Part shown: in pieces, positions 26,891 to 35,018 of the stretch
How positions within the stretch are numbered: position 1 is the stretch's first letter
How the letters are laid out: each line of letters opens with the position of its first letter
From: Acidimicrobiales bacterium
GTDB lineage: Bacteria > Actinomycetota > Acidimicrobiia > Acidimicrobiales > Aldehydirespiratoraceae
DNA length: 55,300 bases
NCBI GenBank assembly: GCA_029263195.1
Contig: JAJCXX010000047.1
Span: 1 to 55,300, forward strand
Direction: 5' to 3'
Translations under genes and position numbers: made by a program
The notes under the pieces: generated by a model
Told to the model about the DNA's origin: nothing
Databases searched by the model: none
The model's input: the letters and a program-made list of their open reading frames with translations, nothing else

Positions 26891-27565
26891 TCACCTTGCC
26901 TGTTGAGCGAGGTTTCTGAATTCGGATATGGCGGCGGCCTTGCCCCGGGGATGACCGAACACAGCCGACCCGCTGACGAAGACGTTGGCTCCGGCGCGTG
27001 ATGCCGCGGCGATGGTGTCGGCCCCGATGCCGCCGTCGACTTCGAGGTCGATTTCGTGGCCACCGTCGTCGATCATCGCCCTGATCTCGCTGACCTTCCG
27101 TTCGGTTTCCGAGATGTATGTCTGGCCACCGAATCCGGGATTGACGGTCATCACCAGTACGTGATCGAGCACGGACAACACGTGTTGTATCGCTGCGGCT
27201 GGAGTGTGCGGATTGAGAGCCACGCCGGATCTGGCGCCCAGGTCGCGTATACCCGCCAAGGAGCGATGGAGGTGAGGGCAGGCCTCGGCGTGAACCATCA
27301 CCGTGGAGCATCCGGCCTCGACATATCGAGAGACGAGTTCGTCGGGATTGACGACCATCAGGTGCGCTTCGAATGGCAGCTCCGAGTGGGGGCGACAAGC
27401 TGCGATCACGTCGGGGCCGATGGTGAGGTTGGGTACGAAAACGCCGTCCATCACATCCCAGTGCAGCCGGTCGGCGCCGGCTTCACCGAGTGCGGCACAC
27501 TCGGCGCCGAGCCGTGCGAAGTCCGATGCCAGTATCGATGGTGAGATCTCGATGTCTCGTGGCAA
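26891..27565 (-). CDS. rpe: Ribulose-phosphate 3-epimerase
   Basis: The 224-aa TIM-barrel enzyme interconverts ribulose 5-phosphate and xylulose 5-phosphate. Motifs are SPSILASDFARLG (from residue 8), DVMDGVFVPNLTIGPDVI, HLMVVNPD, VNPGFGGQTYI and the phosphate-binding EVDGGI. The start codon is TTG at 27565, preceded by GGAGG with 5-nt spacing, an unusual start in a window dominated by ATG and GTG. It shares no intergenic base with clpP at its 3' end. Confidence 0.93.
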   Translation of the reverse strand: MPRDIEISPSILASDFARLGAECAALGEAGADRLHWDVMDGVFVPNLTIGPDVIAACRPHSELPFEAHLMVVNPDELVSRYVEAGCSTVMVHAEACPHLHRSLAGIRDLGARSGVALNPHTPAAAIQHVLSVLDHVLVMTVNPGFGGQTYISETERKVSEIRAMIDDGGHEIDLEVDGGIGADTIAAASRAGANVFVSGSAVFGHPRGKAAAISEFRNLAQQAR

Positions 27566-27642
27566 CTTGACCTCCAGCCAACGCTTGTCAGCAACCTAGC
27601 GCTACCGGGACAGTGGCAGACGCCATATGAAGTCGCCGCAGA

Positions 27643-27648
27643 TACCGT
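27643..27648 (+). promoter_or_regulatory. -10 element TACCGT, leaderless promoter of the RNA methyltransferase
   Basis: TACCGT ends 6 nt before GTG 27655. Confidence 0.58.
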
Positions 27649-27654
27649 CAGGGT

Positions 27655-28827
27655 GTGGAACTACGTGTGACGGCTACGGCTCGAGATGGAGCAGGGGTGG
27701 CTCGGGGCCCCGATGGGCGGGTCGTGTTCATCGATGGTGCGCTCCCCGGGGAGACTGTTGTCGTTGAGTTGGTTCATGTCGACAGTCGTTGGTCGCGTGC
27801 GAAGGTGGTGCGGGTGGTCGAGGCCGCGGCCGATCGGGTGTCTGTCAGCTGCGCCCATCAACTCGAGGGGTGTGGCGGCTGCGACCTGCTGCACGTCGCC
27901 AAGTCGGCTCAACTCAGGCTGAAGACTTCGATGGTTGTGGATCAGCTGACGCGCGCCGGGATCGACGCGTCGGCACCGTCCCTGCGGTCACTCGACGGCG
28001 ACAACGGGCGGACCACCGTGCGAGCGGCTGTTGTCGACGGAAGAGCCGGCTTCCGCATCAAGGCATCCCACGATGTGGTGATTCCCGACAGTTGCGACGC
28101 CGTGGATCCTCTCGCTGAAGAGATTCTGATTGATGGCCGGTTTCCCCATGCCGACGACGTCACGATTCGCGTCGGCGCCCGCACCGGAGACCGACTTGTA
28201 ATCATCGGCGGATCCACCACAGACGTGGTGGTGCCCGACGATGTTCGCGTTGTTGCCGTCGACGAGCTGGCCAATGGTCGACGGGCGTGGATACACGAAG
28301 AGGCGGCGGGGCGCACTTGGCGGGTATCGGCCCGCTCCTTCTTCCAGAACCGCCCTGCTGGCGCCGACGCCCTCGTGGTCGAGGTGTCGGAGATGGCTGA
28401 ATTACTCTGCCCCGACGGGCCAATGATCGACGCCTACGCCGGTGTCGGCCTGTTTGCCGGCACAGTCGGAAAGGGTCGTCAGGTCACCGCGGTCGAGCGC
28501 AGCCGAGACTCGGTGGCCGACGCCAAGATCAACCTCGCTGACGACGGGACCAAGGTGGTGAAGGTGGGTATCGAGAAATGGCGCCCTTCGTCTGCTTCGT
28601 TGATTGTCGCCGATCCTGCTCGTGAGGGCCTGGGACGTTCTGGAGTCAACACACTGGTGCGCTGCGAGCCGTCAGCGGTGATTCTCGTCAGCTGCGATCC
28701 GTCGTCGTTCGCCAAGGATGCCAAAAGGCTCGCCGACAAGGGTTTCCGTCTCGATCGGTGGAGTGTGGTCGACCTGTTCCCGCGTACCTCTCACGTCGAG
28801 ACGGTCGCGGGGTTCGTTGCTGCCTGA
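27655..28827 (+). CDS. TrmA/RumA-family RNA m5U methyltransferase
   Basis: The 390-aa protein has an N-terminal TRAM-like domain (about 1-55). Candidate iron-sulfur cysteines are Cys66, 73, 76 and 147. The SAM motif is DAYAGVGLFAG near 260, the catalytic cysteine is Cys347 (ILVSCDPSSF) and the base is Glu382 (SHVETVAGF). It would methylate a uridine in 23S rRNA or tRNA; which one cannot be told from sequence alone. It stands alone and converges with udk. Confidence 0.88.
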   Translation: MELRVTATARDGAGVARGPDGRVVFIDGALPGETVVVELVHVDSRWSRAKVVRVVEAAADRVSVSCAHQLEGCGGCDLLHVAKSAQLRLKTSMVVDQLTRAGIDASAPSLRSLDGDNGRTTVRAAVVDGRAGFRIKASHDVVIPDSCDAVDPLAEEILIDGRFPHADDVTIRVGARTGDRLVIIGGSTTDVVVPDDVRVVAVDELANGRRAWIHEEAAGRTWRVSARSFFQNRPAGADALVVEVSEMAELLCPDGPMIDAYAGVGLFAGTVGKGRQVTAVERSRDSVADAKINLADDGTKVVKVGIEKWRPSSASLIVADPAREGLGRSGVNTLVRCEPSAVILVSCDPSSFAKDAKRLADKGFRLDRWSVVDLFPRTSHVETVAGFVAA

Positions 28828-28835
28828 TCGGATTG

Positions 28836-29453
28836 TCAGCCGGGGGCGCCGTGGAGCATGGCCTGCGACAGCTCGGTGGCAACTTCGATATATGTCTCCT
28901 CGATCCTCACGACGCGATCAGCTACTCCTTTGTGAGGTTCCACGTAGAGGTCGTGCATCGGAGCGACGGTCTCGGCAAATTGTCTGCGAACATCGCCTGG
29001 AAGTCGGCCGCGCTCGGCCACGTCGCGTTTCAGGCGGCGTTCGAGCCTGATCTCCTCCGACACGTCGATGAAGACCAGAATGTCGACACGTTCCGCTATT
29101 TCGGGGAAGCACGCCAACAGGATTCCCTCGATCACGACCAGGTGGTGGGCCTCCACTCGTTCGGTGCGTTCGCTCCGAGTGTGGCTGGCGAAATCGTAGA
29201 TCGGGACGTCGATGCCATGGCCCGACCTGAGTCGGTCGAGATGGGATACGAAGAGCTCGCTGTCGAGGGAGTCGGGATGGTCGTAGTTGCGTACGGATCG
29301 CTCCGCCATCGAAATATTGGACAGGTCGCGATAGTAGGAATCGAAGGAGACGACCGAAACCTGGTCTGTTCCGAGAGAATCCAGTAGATGATCGGTGAGT
29401 GTGGTCTTGCCCGAGCCCGAGCCCCCACATATTCCGCACACTTTGACTGTCAC
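28836..29453 (-). CDS. udk: Uridine kinase
   Basis: The 205-aa P-loop kinase phosphorylates uridine and cytidine in pyrimidine salvage. The Walker A is GGSGSGKTTL (residues 9-18), followed by VVSFDSYYRDL, the base-binding NYDHPDSLDS near 56, IEGILLACFPEI, and the Arg-rich lid RLERRLKRDVAERGR. It is divergent from the aminotransferase gene across 61 bp. Both appear leaderless. Confidence 0.92.
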   Translation of the reverse strand: MTVKVCGICGGSGSGKTTLTDHLLDSLGTDQVSVVSFDSYYRDLSNISMAERSVRNYDHPDSLDSELFVSHLDRLRSGHGIDVPIYDFASHTRSERTERVEAHHLVVIEGILLACFPEIAERVDILVFIDVSEEIRLERRLKRDVAERGRLPGDVRRQFAETVAPMHDLYVEPHKGVADRVVRIEETYIEVATELSQAMLHGAPG

Positions 29454-29461
29454 GGACCCGC

Positions 29462-29467
29462 ACCTTA
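29462..29467 (-). promoter_or_regulatory. -10 element TAAGGT, leaderless promoter of udk
   Basis: On the minus strand TAAGGT ends 8 nt before GTG 29453. Confidence 0.55.
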
Positions 29468-29514
29468 GCTCCCAGATGGTCGGCGTTCACTGCCGGTGAT
29501 GCCATGATCGTCAA

Positions 29515-30726
29515 ATGAATTCGTCGCTGATTCCGTCGAAACGAAGTGGGATTCCGCCGTTCCATGTGATGGAGGTGATGCGGGCCGCCGAGCAGAGAGT
29601 CGCGAGTGGAGGCTTGGTGCTGCATCTCGAAGTGGGGCAGCCGTCGTCGCCTGCGCCGAAGGGGGTGCTTGACGCGGCGCATCGAGCGATCGACACCGAT
29701 GTTCTGGGTTACACGACAGCCATGGGAAGCATGGCCTTGCGTCGTCGGATAGCCGACCACTACCTCGACTGGTACGACCTGCGAGTCGATCCGGACCGGA
29801 TTCTGATCACGATGGGGGCGTCGGGCGGGTTTGTGTTGTCGTTCCTCGCCGCTTTCGATGCGGGCGACCGCGTGGTAGTGCCCAGCCCGGGTTATCCGTG
29901 CTACCGAAACGCGCTGGCAGCTTTCGGTGTAGACGTGGTGGACCTGCCGGTTGATCACGCGACGCGGTTTCAACCATCACCGGAGCTTCTCGAACCGTTG
30001 CTGCCTTTCGACGGCCTCGTTCTCGCATCGCCCTCGAATCCGACGGGCACGATGTTGGGGGCCGACGAACTACTCCGGCTGGTCCGGTGGTGTGAGTCAC
30101 ACCAGGTACGTCTGGTTTGCGACGAGATCTATCACGGCATCACCTACGGGGCTCGGGCCCAGACGGTGTTGGCCTACGGCGACTCGGCCGTGGTGGTCAA
30201 CAGTTTCTCGAAATACTTCTCGATGACCGGGTGGAGACTCGGGTGGGTGGTCGCTCCTCCGGATCTTGTGGTTCCGCTGGAGCGTCTGGCGCAGAACCTC
30301 ACGATCGCGGCTCCGACCCTCTCCCAGATGGCCGCAGTTGCGGCCTTCGATTGTCATGAGGAGCTGGCGGCCAATGTTGCCCGATACGCGGTCAATCGAC
30401 AACTGCTTGTCGAAGGCTTGGCTGGGGCCGGATTCACCGATCTCGCTCCGGCTGACGGGGCCTTCTATGTCTGGGCGCGATGCGATCATCTTGGGGCCGA
30501 TAGCCAATCTTTGTGCGCACGATGGCTCAGTGAAATCGGAGTCGCTGCCACTCCGGGTGTCGATTTCGATCCGGGCCGCGGACTGTCCTATGTGAGGTTC
30601 TCCTTCGCCGGTTCCGAGGCCGACGTGGCAGAATCGGTGGTCAGATTGCGTGACTGGGTGAGGCAGAATGCCGGTTCCGGAATGGACCGAACCCGACCAG
30701 ACGACACAGAAGAGGTGAGCCAGTGA
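29515..30726 (+). CDS. Class I/II PLP-dependent aminotransferase
   Basis: The 403-aa enzyme resembles aspartate/alanine/aromatic aminotransferases. Motifs are LHLEVGQPSSPAP near residue 38, the PLP-contact ASPSNPTGTML near 172, DEIYHGITYG near 203, the Schiff-base lysine in NSFSKYFSMTGWRLGW near 225, and RFSFAGSE near the end. Amino-acid specificity cannot be assigned. CATGAT at 29503-29508, 6 nt before the ATG, is a possible leaderless -10. It overlaps the crotonase gene by GTGA. Confidence 0.86.
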   Translation: MNSSLIPSKRSGIPPFHVMEVMRAAEQRVASGGLVLHLEVGQPSSPAPKGVLDAAHRAIDTDVLGYTTAMGSMALRRRIADHYLDWYDLRVDPDRILITMGASGGFVLSFLAAFDAGDRVVVPSPGYPCYRNALAAFGVDVVDLPVDHATRFQPSPELLEPLLPFDGLVLASPSNPTGTMLGADELLRLVRWCESHQVRLVCDEIYHGITYGARAQTVLAYGDSAVVVNSFSKYFSMTGWRLGWVVAPPDLVVPLERLAQNLTIAAPTLSQMAAVAAFDCHEELAANVARYAVNRQLLVEGLAGAGFTDLAPADGAFYVWARCDHLGADSQSLCARWLSEIGVAATPGVDFDPGRGLSYVRFSFAGSEADVAESVVRLRDWVRQNAGSGMDRTRPDDTEEVSQ

Positions 30727-31535
30727 CTGAGTACACGAGGATCACGTTGGAACGCGACGGGTATGTCGCATGGCTGACGCTCAACCGTCCGGAGGTGCAC
30801 AACGCGTTCGACACGACGATGCAGCAGGAGATCAGGTCGGTGTGGCGGTCGCTGCGTTCCGACGACGACGTCAGGGCGGTGGTGCTCATTGGTTCGGGCG
30901 ACAAGTCGTTCTCGGTGGGGATCGATCGGAACCAGGATTTCAGCGCGCTGGATGATTCCGGCACGCTCTACGGGACATCCAACGACTTCATGTATGACGA
31001 TCCGGGCGAGGATCTCGGTCCGAAGTCGTGCGACCTCTGGAAGCCTGTGATCTGCGCCGTCAATGGCATGGCCTGTGGGGGAGCTTTCTACCTGCTGTCG
31101 GAGGCCGACATTGTGATATCGGCCGAGCATGCGACATTCTTCGATCCCCATGTCACCTATGGCATGGCCGCGGTCTACGAGCCGATGAAGATGCTGCAGC
31201 GGATGCCTCTGGGCGAGGTCCTCAGGTTGTCGTTGTTGGGTGCCCATGAACACATGTCGGCTCAGACCGCTATGCGAATCGGGTTGGTGTCCGAGGTCTG
31301 TACTTCTGGCCAGCTTCGGCAGCGAGCGAAATGGATCGCTGACGCCGTTTCATCGCAACCGCCTCTGGCGGTTCAGGCGACATTGAGAGCGATCTGGGCG
31401 GCCAATGACCTGGGACGGCTCGAGGCGCTGTCGATGGCGCCGGCGATACTCGCCAACGGCTTCGATCGCGCCGGCATGGAGGCAGGCAATGCCGCATTCG
31501 CCGACGGGCTGAGAATCGACCCTCAGATTCGTTGA
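30723..31535 (+). CDS. Enoyl-CoA hydratase/isomerase family protein
   Basis: The 270-aa crotonase-fold protein has LTLNRPEVHNAFDTTM near residue 18, the oxyanion segment FSVGIDRNQDF near 63, and AVNGMACGGAFYLLSEADIV near 105. The usual catalytic Glu positions are not clearly kept: the second site reads FFDPHVTYGMAAV where many hydratases have a Pro-Glu. It may be an isomerase, thioesterase or hydrolase of the fold. Coupling to the upstream aminotransferase suggests amino-acid-derived acyl-CoA metabolism. Confidence 0.82.
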   Translation: MTEYTRITLERDGYVAWLTLNRPEVHNAFDTTMQQEIRSVWRSLRSDDDVRAVVLIGSGDKSFSVGIDRNQDFSALDDSGTLYGTSNDFMYDDPGEDLGPKSCDLWKPVICAVNGMACGGAFYLLSEADIVISAEHATFFDPHVTYGMAAVYEPMKMLQRMPLGEVLRLSLLGAHEHMSAQTAMRIGLVSEVCTSGQLRQRAKWIADAVSSQPPLAVQATLRAIWAANDLGRLEALSMAPAILANGFDRAGMEAGNAAFADGLRIDPQIR

Positions 31536-31539
31536 CAGT

Positions 31540-31567
31540 GAACGGGCCAGGTCAGCCTGGTCGGTTC
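31540..31567. terminator. Bidirectional hairpin between convergent genes
   Basis: GAACGGGCCAGG (31540-31551) pairs with CCTGGTCGGTTC (31556-31567) with one wobble and one mismatch over 12 positions and a TCAG loop. It lies between the convergent crotonase and coiled-coil genes. No T-tract follows. Confidence 0.5.
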
Positions 31568-31579
31568 GTCTCGGAGGCT

Positions 31580-32506
31580 TCAGCTCTTGGTCTTGTCGTC
31601 GGTCGCCCAACGATCGAATGCTCGGCGGACAGCATCGTTGACAACGGTGCGGGACGGGTCGTCGGTGGAGGCCGCGCTCGCCGCCATTTCGTCGCTAGCC
31701 GGTTCGTGATCGGCGGTGTCGTCATCGGAGGGATCCGACTCGTCGCCGGAGTGGCTCTCATCGTCGGCGGCCTTGAACGAGTCGTCGATTTCGTCGCGGA
31801 GATCGATCGTGGCCGGCGATTCGGAGATGAGGCTCGACTCGATGGTGCCGAGCAGGCTTCGTAGCCGTTCGCGGGCCGCACCCTCTCGACTCTCGAGTTC
31901 GGCGAGCTGGAGGGTCTTGTAGACCCGAGCGCCCTCGATGGTCTGGGTCGCCTTTTCCTCGGCGTCGATGATCAACTTGTCGGCGCGTTGCTGGGCCTGG
32001 GCGATGATGGCGTTGGCTCCGTCCTCGGCATCCGATGCCGCCCTCTGAGCTTCGGCGAGCCGGTCGTCGGTGTCGGAGGTCTTGACTCTCTCGGCTTCGG
32101 CGGCCTTGGACTCGGCCTGTTCGATCAGGCGGTCGGCTCGCTGTATCGCGGTGGAGAGTGCCGAAGAGGCGCGTTCGCTGGCCGCGTCGGCGTCTCGCAT
32201 GCGGTCGTCGGCGAGCCGGTGGCGGTGATCGGCGGCGTCGAGGAGCTTGTTGGCCTCGGCGAATCTTCCTTCGAGATGCTGCTCACGCTTCACCACCTTT
32301 GATTCCCGATCATCGAGATCGGCGCGCATGGCCTTGGCCTCTGCGGTCGAGGCGGCTAGGACCTTCTCAGCCGCAGTTTCAGCGGTGGTGAAGGTGTCGC
32401 GAAGTGCGGAAATGGCGCGATCGAAGGCGGCCTGTGCGCCTTCTTCGGGCTGGTCGCCCGAGGCTGCATCCTCTTCGATTCCTGCGGCTTGGTCTTCTGA
32501 TTTCAT
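31580..32506 (-). CDS. Coiled-coil protein, DivIVA-like in character
   Basis: The 308-aa acidic protein is almost wholly predicted coiled coil from about residue 25 to 230, rich in Ala, Glu, Arg and Asp (for example AEEKATQTIEGARVYKTLQL). An acidic linker (about 235-285) and a short helical tail ending RRAFDRWATDDKTKS follow. No transmembrane segment or enzyme motif is visible. The composition resembles DivIVA/Wag31 and other polar or cell-envelope scaffold proteins, but the DivIVA N-terminal motif is not evident. A TTTACA-N18-TAGACT promoter precedes it. Function unknown. Confidence 0.68.
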   Translation of the reverse strand: MKSEDQAAGIEEDAASGDQPEEGAQAAFDRAISALRDTFTTAETAAEKVLAASTAEAKAMRADLDDRESKVVKREQHLEGRFAEANKLLDAADHRHRLADDRMRDADAASERASSALSTAIQRADRLIEQAESKAAEAERVKTSDTDDRLAEAQRAASDAEDGANAIIAQAQQRADKLIIDAEEKATQTIEGARVYKTLQLAELESREGAARERLRSLLGTIESSLISESPATIDLRDEIDDSFKAADDESHSGDESDPSDDDTADHEPASDEMAASAASTDDPSRTVVNDAVRRAFDRWATDDKTKS

Positions 32507-32559
32507 CTGTTCGAGCCTTCATGTATCACTGAATGTGGGAGTTTGACCACAGAGAGCGC

Positions 32560-32589
32560 AGTCTAGAACACATCCTGGGTTGGTGTAAA
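32560..32589 (-). promoter_or_regulatory. Promoter of the coiled-coil gene (TTTACA-N18-TAGACT)
   Basis: On the minus strand a -35 TTTACA (32584-32589) and a -10 TAGACT (32560-32565) are 18 nt apart. The expected start leaves a leader of about 45 nt with GAAGG before the ATG at 32506. Confidence 0.55.
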
Positions 32590-32628
32590 GCGAGCCTTTT
32601 GTAATGGTGATCAGTTTCGGAGGGTTTC

Positions 32629-33438
32629 TCAGCTTTGCCGCGTCACGCGTGTGGTGCTCCAGGCCAAGTAGCCGATGTCGATGAGGGCAATGGCGATGAC
32701 CAACATGAGCATGGTCTGACCCGTTCCGGTGAACGCCAGCTCCTGGCGACCCTCGATGATCGTCTCGGGCACGGTGGTCGTCGGGGCGGCGGATGTGGTT
32801 GTGGCGGCGGCGGAGGTTGTCGTGGCGGAGGCGGAGGTTGTCGTGGCGGCGACCGTTGTGGTGGTGGCGGCGACCGTGGTGGTGGTGGCGACCGTGGTCG
32901 ATGTTGGTGCAGTGGTTGTTGTGGTGGTGGCTGCTGCCGTGGTGGTCGTGGGCGGTGCGGCGAGCCAGGTCACGCACACCTGTCCGACATCAACAGAATC
33001 GGGGGCAATGATCGGTGCGTGCACGATCCTGATTTCCGAGACTGTGAGCTGCTTGTCGACCGCGAAAACCTGGGTGCGAAACAGTGGGTCGTCGTCGGGA
33101 ATGTCGTTGGTGGTCCCGATCTCGGTTGTCCCGATGAACGCTGTCACGCGCTCGCCTGGCTGTATCTCGATGCCGTTGTGCTGGGCGTCGCCGGTTTCGA
33201 CCGACACCGATGTGACATAGACCGTGCCGAGGCTCATCGGTGCGGTCAGTTCTTCTGGAATGGCTCCTTTGAGCCAGATTTGCTGCTGGTCGAAATCGAC
33301 ACACGAGACGTTGGCGTCGGACTCGACCGCGACGGCGCCAGTGGCGGCTGCTCCGCTGAGAACTCCCGCGAGAAGAGTCCCGAGAGTCACGGCTGCCATT
33401 GTGGCGACGCGCCGTGGACGTATGGATATCGTTCGCAT
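32629..33438 (-). CDS. Secreted Thr-rich surface protein with LAFTG anchor signal
   Basis: The 269-aa protein has a signal peptide (about 1-38, RRVATMAAVTLGTLLAGVLSG then AATGAVA), a beta-rich ectodomain (about 40-165) with Cys pairs, and a Thr/Ala/Ser stalk (about 165-230). LAFTG follows near 237, then a hydrophobic helix and a short tail RVTRQS. LAFTG with a following helix and Arg is a sortase-type sorting signal variant known from actinobacteria. No sortase gene is in the window. Start ATG 33438 has GGGGAG 4 nt upstream and a -10 TACTCT at 33466-33471. Confidence 0.75.
   Translation of the reverse strand: MRTISIRPRRVATMAAVTLGTLLAGVLSGAAATGAVAVESDANVSCVDFDQQQIWLKGAIPEELTAPMSLGTVYVTSVSVETGDAQHNGIEIQPGERVTAFIGTTEIGTTNDIPDDDPLFRTQVFAVDKQLTVSEIRIVHAPIIAPDSVDVGQVCVTWLAAPPTTTTAAATTTTTTAPTSTTVATTTTVAATTTTVAATTTSASATTTSAAATTTSAAPTTTVPETIIEGRQELAFTGTGQTMLMLVIAIALIDIGYLAWSTTRVTRQS
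32760..32950. repeat. Low-complexity repeat encoding the Thr-rich stalk
   Basis: Degenerate GTGGTGGCGGCGACC-like units (plus strand view) encode runs of Thr, Ala, Val and Ser in the surface protein on the minus strand. Such tracts vary in length between strains. Confidence 0.7.
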
Positions 33439-33550
33439 CAGACTCCCCAACCAAGCTTGACCAGGAGAGTACAGGCTCACGAAGAGTAATAAAAGACCAA
33501 ATCGAAAACGCCCTGCGTGAGGGAACGGTTCGCCGCTGAACGTCGGATCG

Positions 33551-33961
33551 TCAGCCCGCTAGGCGTGCGCGTGCGGCCTTGGCCCGATCTAGGAAGATCT
33601 GAGGGATGGTGACACCGTTGACAACCACTCCTTCGCCGGCGGTTGCCGGAGCTTCGTCGGAGTCGCCAACCTCACCGGCAACCTCGGACGTCGATTCGGC
33701 CCGCGTTTCGGCCTCTCGGGCCTCGAGTTCGCGGGATGCCAGGAACTGGTCGTAGTCATTGGTTCGAACGAGTGCCGAGTGATCGATGTGTCCGACGCTG
33801 GTGCCGTCGGCAAACCTCACCCAGTACCTGAGCCAAGCGAATCCGTTGGCAACCGCGATCTTTCCGCCGTCGCCAGCCGGGTGCCCGACAATGTCGTCGA
33901 CCAGTCGAATCTTCTCGCCCCGTCTCAGTGGGCGGGCTTGTAGTTCGGCGGTGCTCGACAT
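33551..33961 (-). CDS. Conserved hypothetical protein
   Basis: The 136-aa protein has a compact N-terminal part (about 1-75: ARPLRRGEKIRLVDDIVGHP, GKIAVANGFAWLRYWVRF, then SVGHIDHSALV), which looks like a small beta-barrel of the SH3 or KOW type. A Glu/Ala-rich linker and a C-terminal helix VTIPQIFLDRAKAARARLAG follow. Function is not recognised. It is divergent from the CDF transporter and has a leaderless -10 TACGGT at 33970-33975, which supports ATG 33961 over the longer frame. Confidence 0.68.
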   Translation of the reverse strand: MSSTAELQARPLRRGEKIRLVDDIVGHPAGDGGKIAVANGFAWLRYWVRFADGTSVGHIDHSALVRTNDYDQFLASRELEAREAETRAESTSEVAGEVGDSDEAPATAGEGVVVNGVTIPQIFLDRAKAARARLAG

Positions 33962-33969
33962 GGGGGCAC

Positions 33970-33975
33970 ACCGTA
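33970..33975 (-). promoter_or_regulatory. -10 element TACGGT, leaderless promoter of the hypothetical gene
   Basis: On the minus strand TACGGT ends 8 nt before ATG 33961. Confidence 0.57.
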
Positions 33976-34043
33976 GCGGCCATTCAAGCTCGTCGGGGGC
34001 TACGAGTGTCGACACGTCCGGCTCCATCGGCCACTCTTGTCAG

Positions 34044-34931
34044 GTGAGTTCGCACGATCACGACCACCCCAACAGTTCCGCGCGAGGAGCGCTGTTCGGG
34101 GCGACTGCCGCCAACACCGTGCTGCTCGTCGTGCAAGTTGTCGGTGCTCTCGCTTTTGGATCGCTGGCCCTGCTGGCCGACAGTGTCCATCAGGCTTCCG
34201 ATGTTGCCTCGCTGTTGATGGCCGTGGGCGTAGCCGCGCTGGTTGCGAGGCCCAGTTCGAGACAGTTCACGTTCGGCTTCCGCAGAGCCGACGCGCTGGG
34301 GGGTCTGCTTCACGCTGTGCTGCTCATGGCAGGCGCCGTTCTCATCGTGGTCAGCGCCGTGGGTCGCTTCGGTGACGACGCCACTGTCGATGGTGCAGGC
34401 GTCGCGATACTTGCTTCGATCGGAGTGGTGGTGAACGCCGGCAGCGCCAAGTGGCTACATGGGTCGGGTGGCCGATCCCTCAACATGCAAGGAGCTGTTC
34501 TTCATCTCGTGGCCGACACGCTCGGTTCGGTCGTGGTGCTGGTGAGCGGCCTCTTGGTGGTCACCACCGATGCCGGATGGGTCGACCCGGCCGCCTCGCT
34601 CGTCGTGACGGTCTTGATAGCCGCCTCAGCGATTCGTCTCGGATCCGCGGCCTTGCGGGTTCTGCTCGACGGAGTGCCGCCGGGAGTCGACATGGAGGAG
34701 TTGAGAGAGGTTCTCCTGGGCGACGAACTGGTGAGCGATGCCCATCACCTTCACCTCCGGGCGCTCGACGGCGCCACTCTCAGCCTCACTGCTCATCTTC
34801 TGATCGAGACCGATCAGCTCCATGACGCCGAAATGGTCGTACGTCGGCTGAGCGATGCCCTGTCGAATGAGGGTATTGACCACGTGACTCTGCAGGCTGA
34901 GTGTCACCCGTGTGACGAGCCCGGCTGCTGA
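34044..34931 (+). CDS. Cation diffusion facilitator (zinc/metal efflux)
   Basis: The 295-aa transporter exports divalent metals such as Zn, Co or Cd by proton antiport. A His-rich start SSHDHDHPNSS is followed by six transmembrane helices. The metal site appears in LLADSVHQASDVASL (helix II) and LHLVADTLGSVVVL (helix V), and a cytoplasmic C-terminal domain ends in a Cys/His cluster ECHPCDEPGC. GTG 34044 is chosen because it starts just before the His-rich segment; upstream frame sequence belongs to the divergent gene and promoter. Metal identity is not determined. Confidence 0.9.
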   Translation: MSSHDHDHPNSSARGALFGATAANTVLLVVQVVGALAFGSLALLADSVHQASDVASLLMAVGVAALVARPSSRQFTFGFRRADALGGLLHAVLLMAGAVLIVVSAVGRFGDDATVDGAGVAILASIGVVVNAGSAKWLHGSGGRSLNMQGAVLHLVADTLGSVVVLVSGLLVVTTDAGWVDPAASLVVTVLIAASAIRLGSAALRVLLDGVPPGVDMEELREVLLGDELVSDAHHLHLRALDGATLSLTAHLLIETDQLHDAEMVVRRLSDALSNEGIDHVTLQAECHPCDEPGC

Positions 34932-34967
34932 ATCTCCCAAGTTGAGAGTGCCCGCTGTGTCCGATTA

Positions 34968-34986
34968 AGTGAACGTTCGCTAACAT
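34968..34986 (+). promoter_or_regulatory. Palindromic operator and -10 upstream of acyl-CoA dehydrogenase
   Basis: AGTGAACGTTCGCT (34968-34981) is a 14-bp palindrome broken only by one symmetric pair. The -10 TAACAT (34981-34986) overlaps its last base, so a bound protein would block RNA polymerase. The layout fits TetR-family regulators of fatty-acid or acyl-CoA genes (inference). Confidence 0.55.
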
Positions 34987-35018
34987 GCCAGAGTCGCCAC
35001 GATCGAGGAGATCCGGAC

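Noticed and set aside
32635-33489. Long Gly/Arg-rich plus-strand reading frame
   Set aside because: It is the antisense shadow of the Thr-rich surface protein. The minus frame has a signal peptide, a Shine-Dalgarno and a sorting signal.
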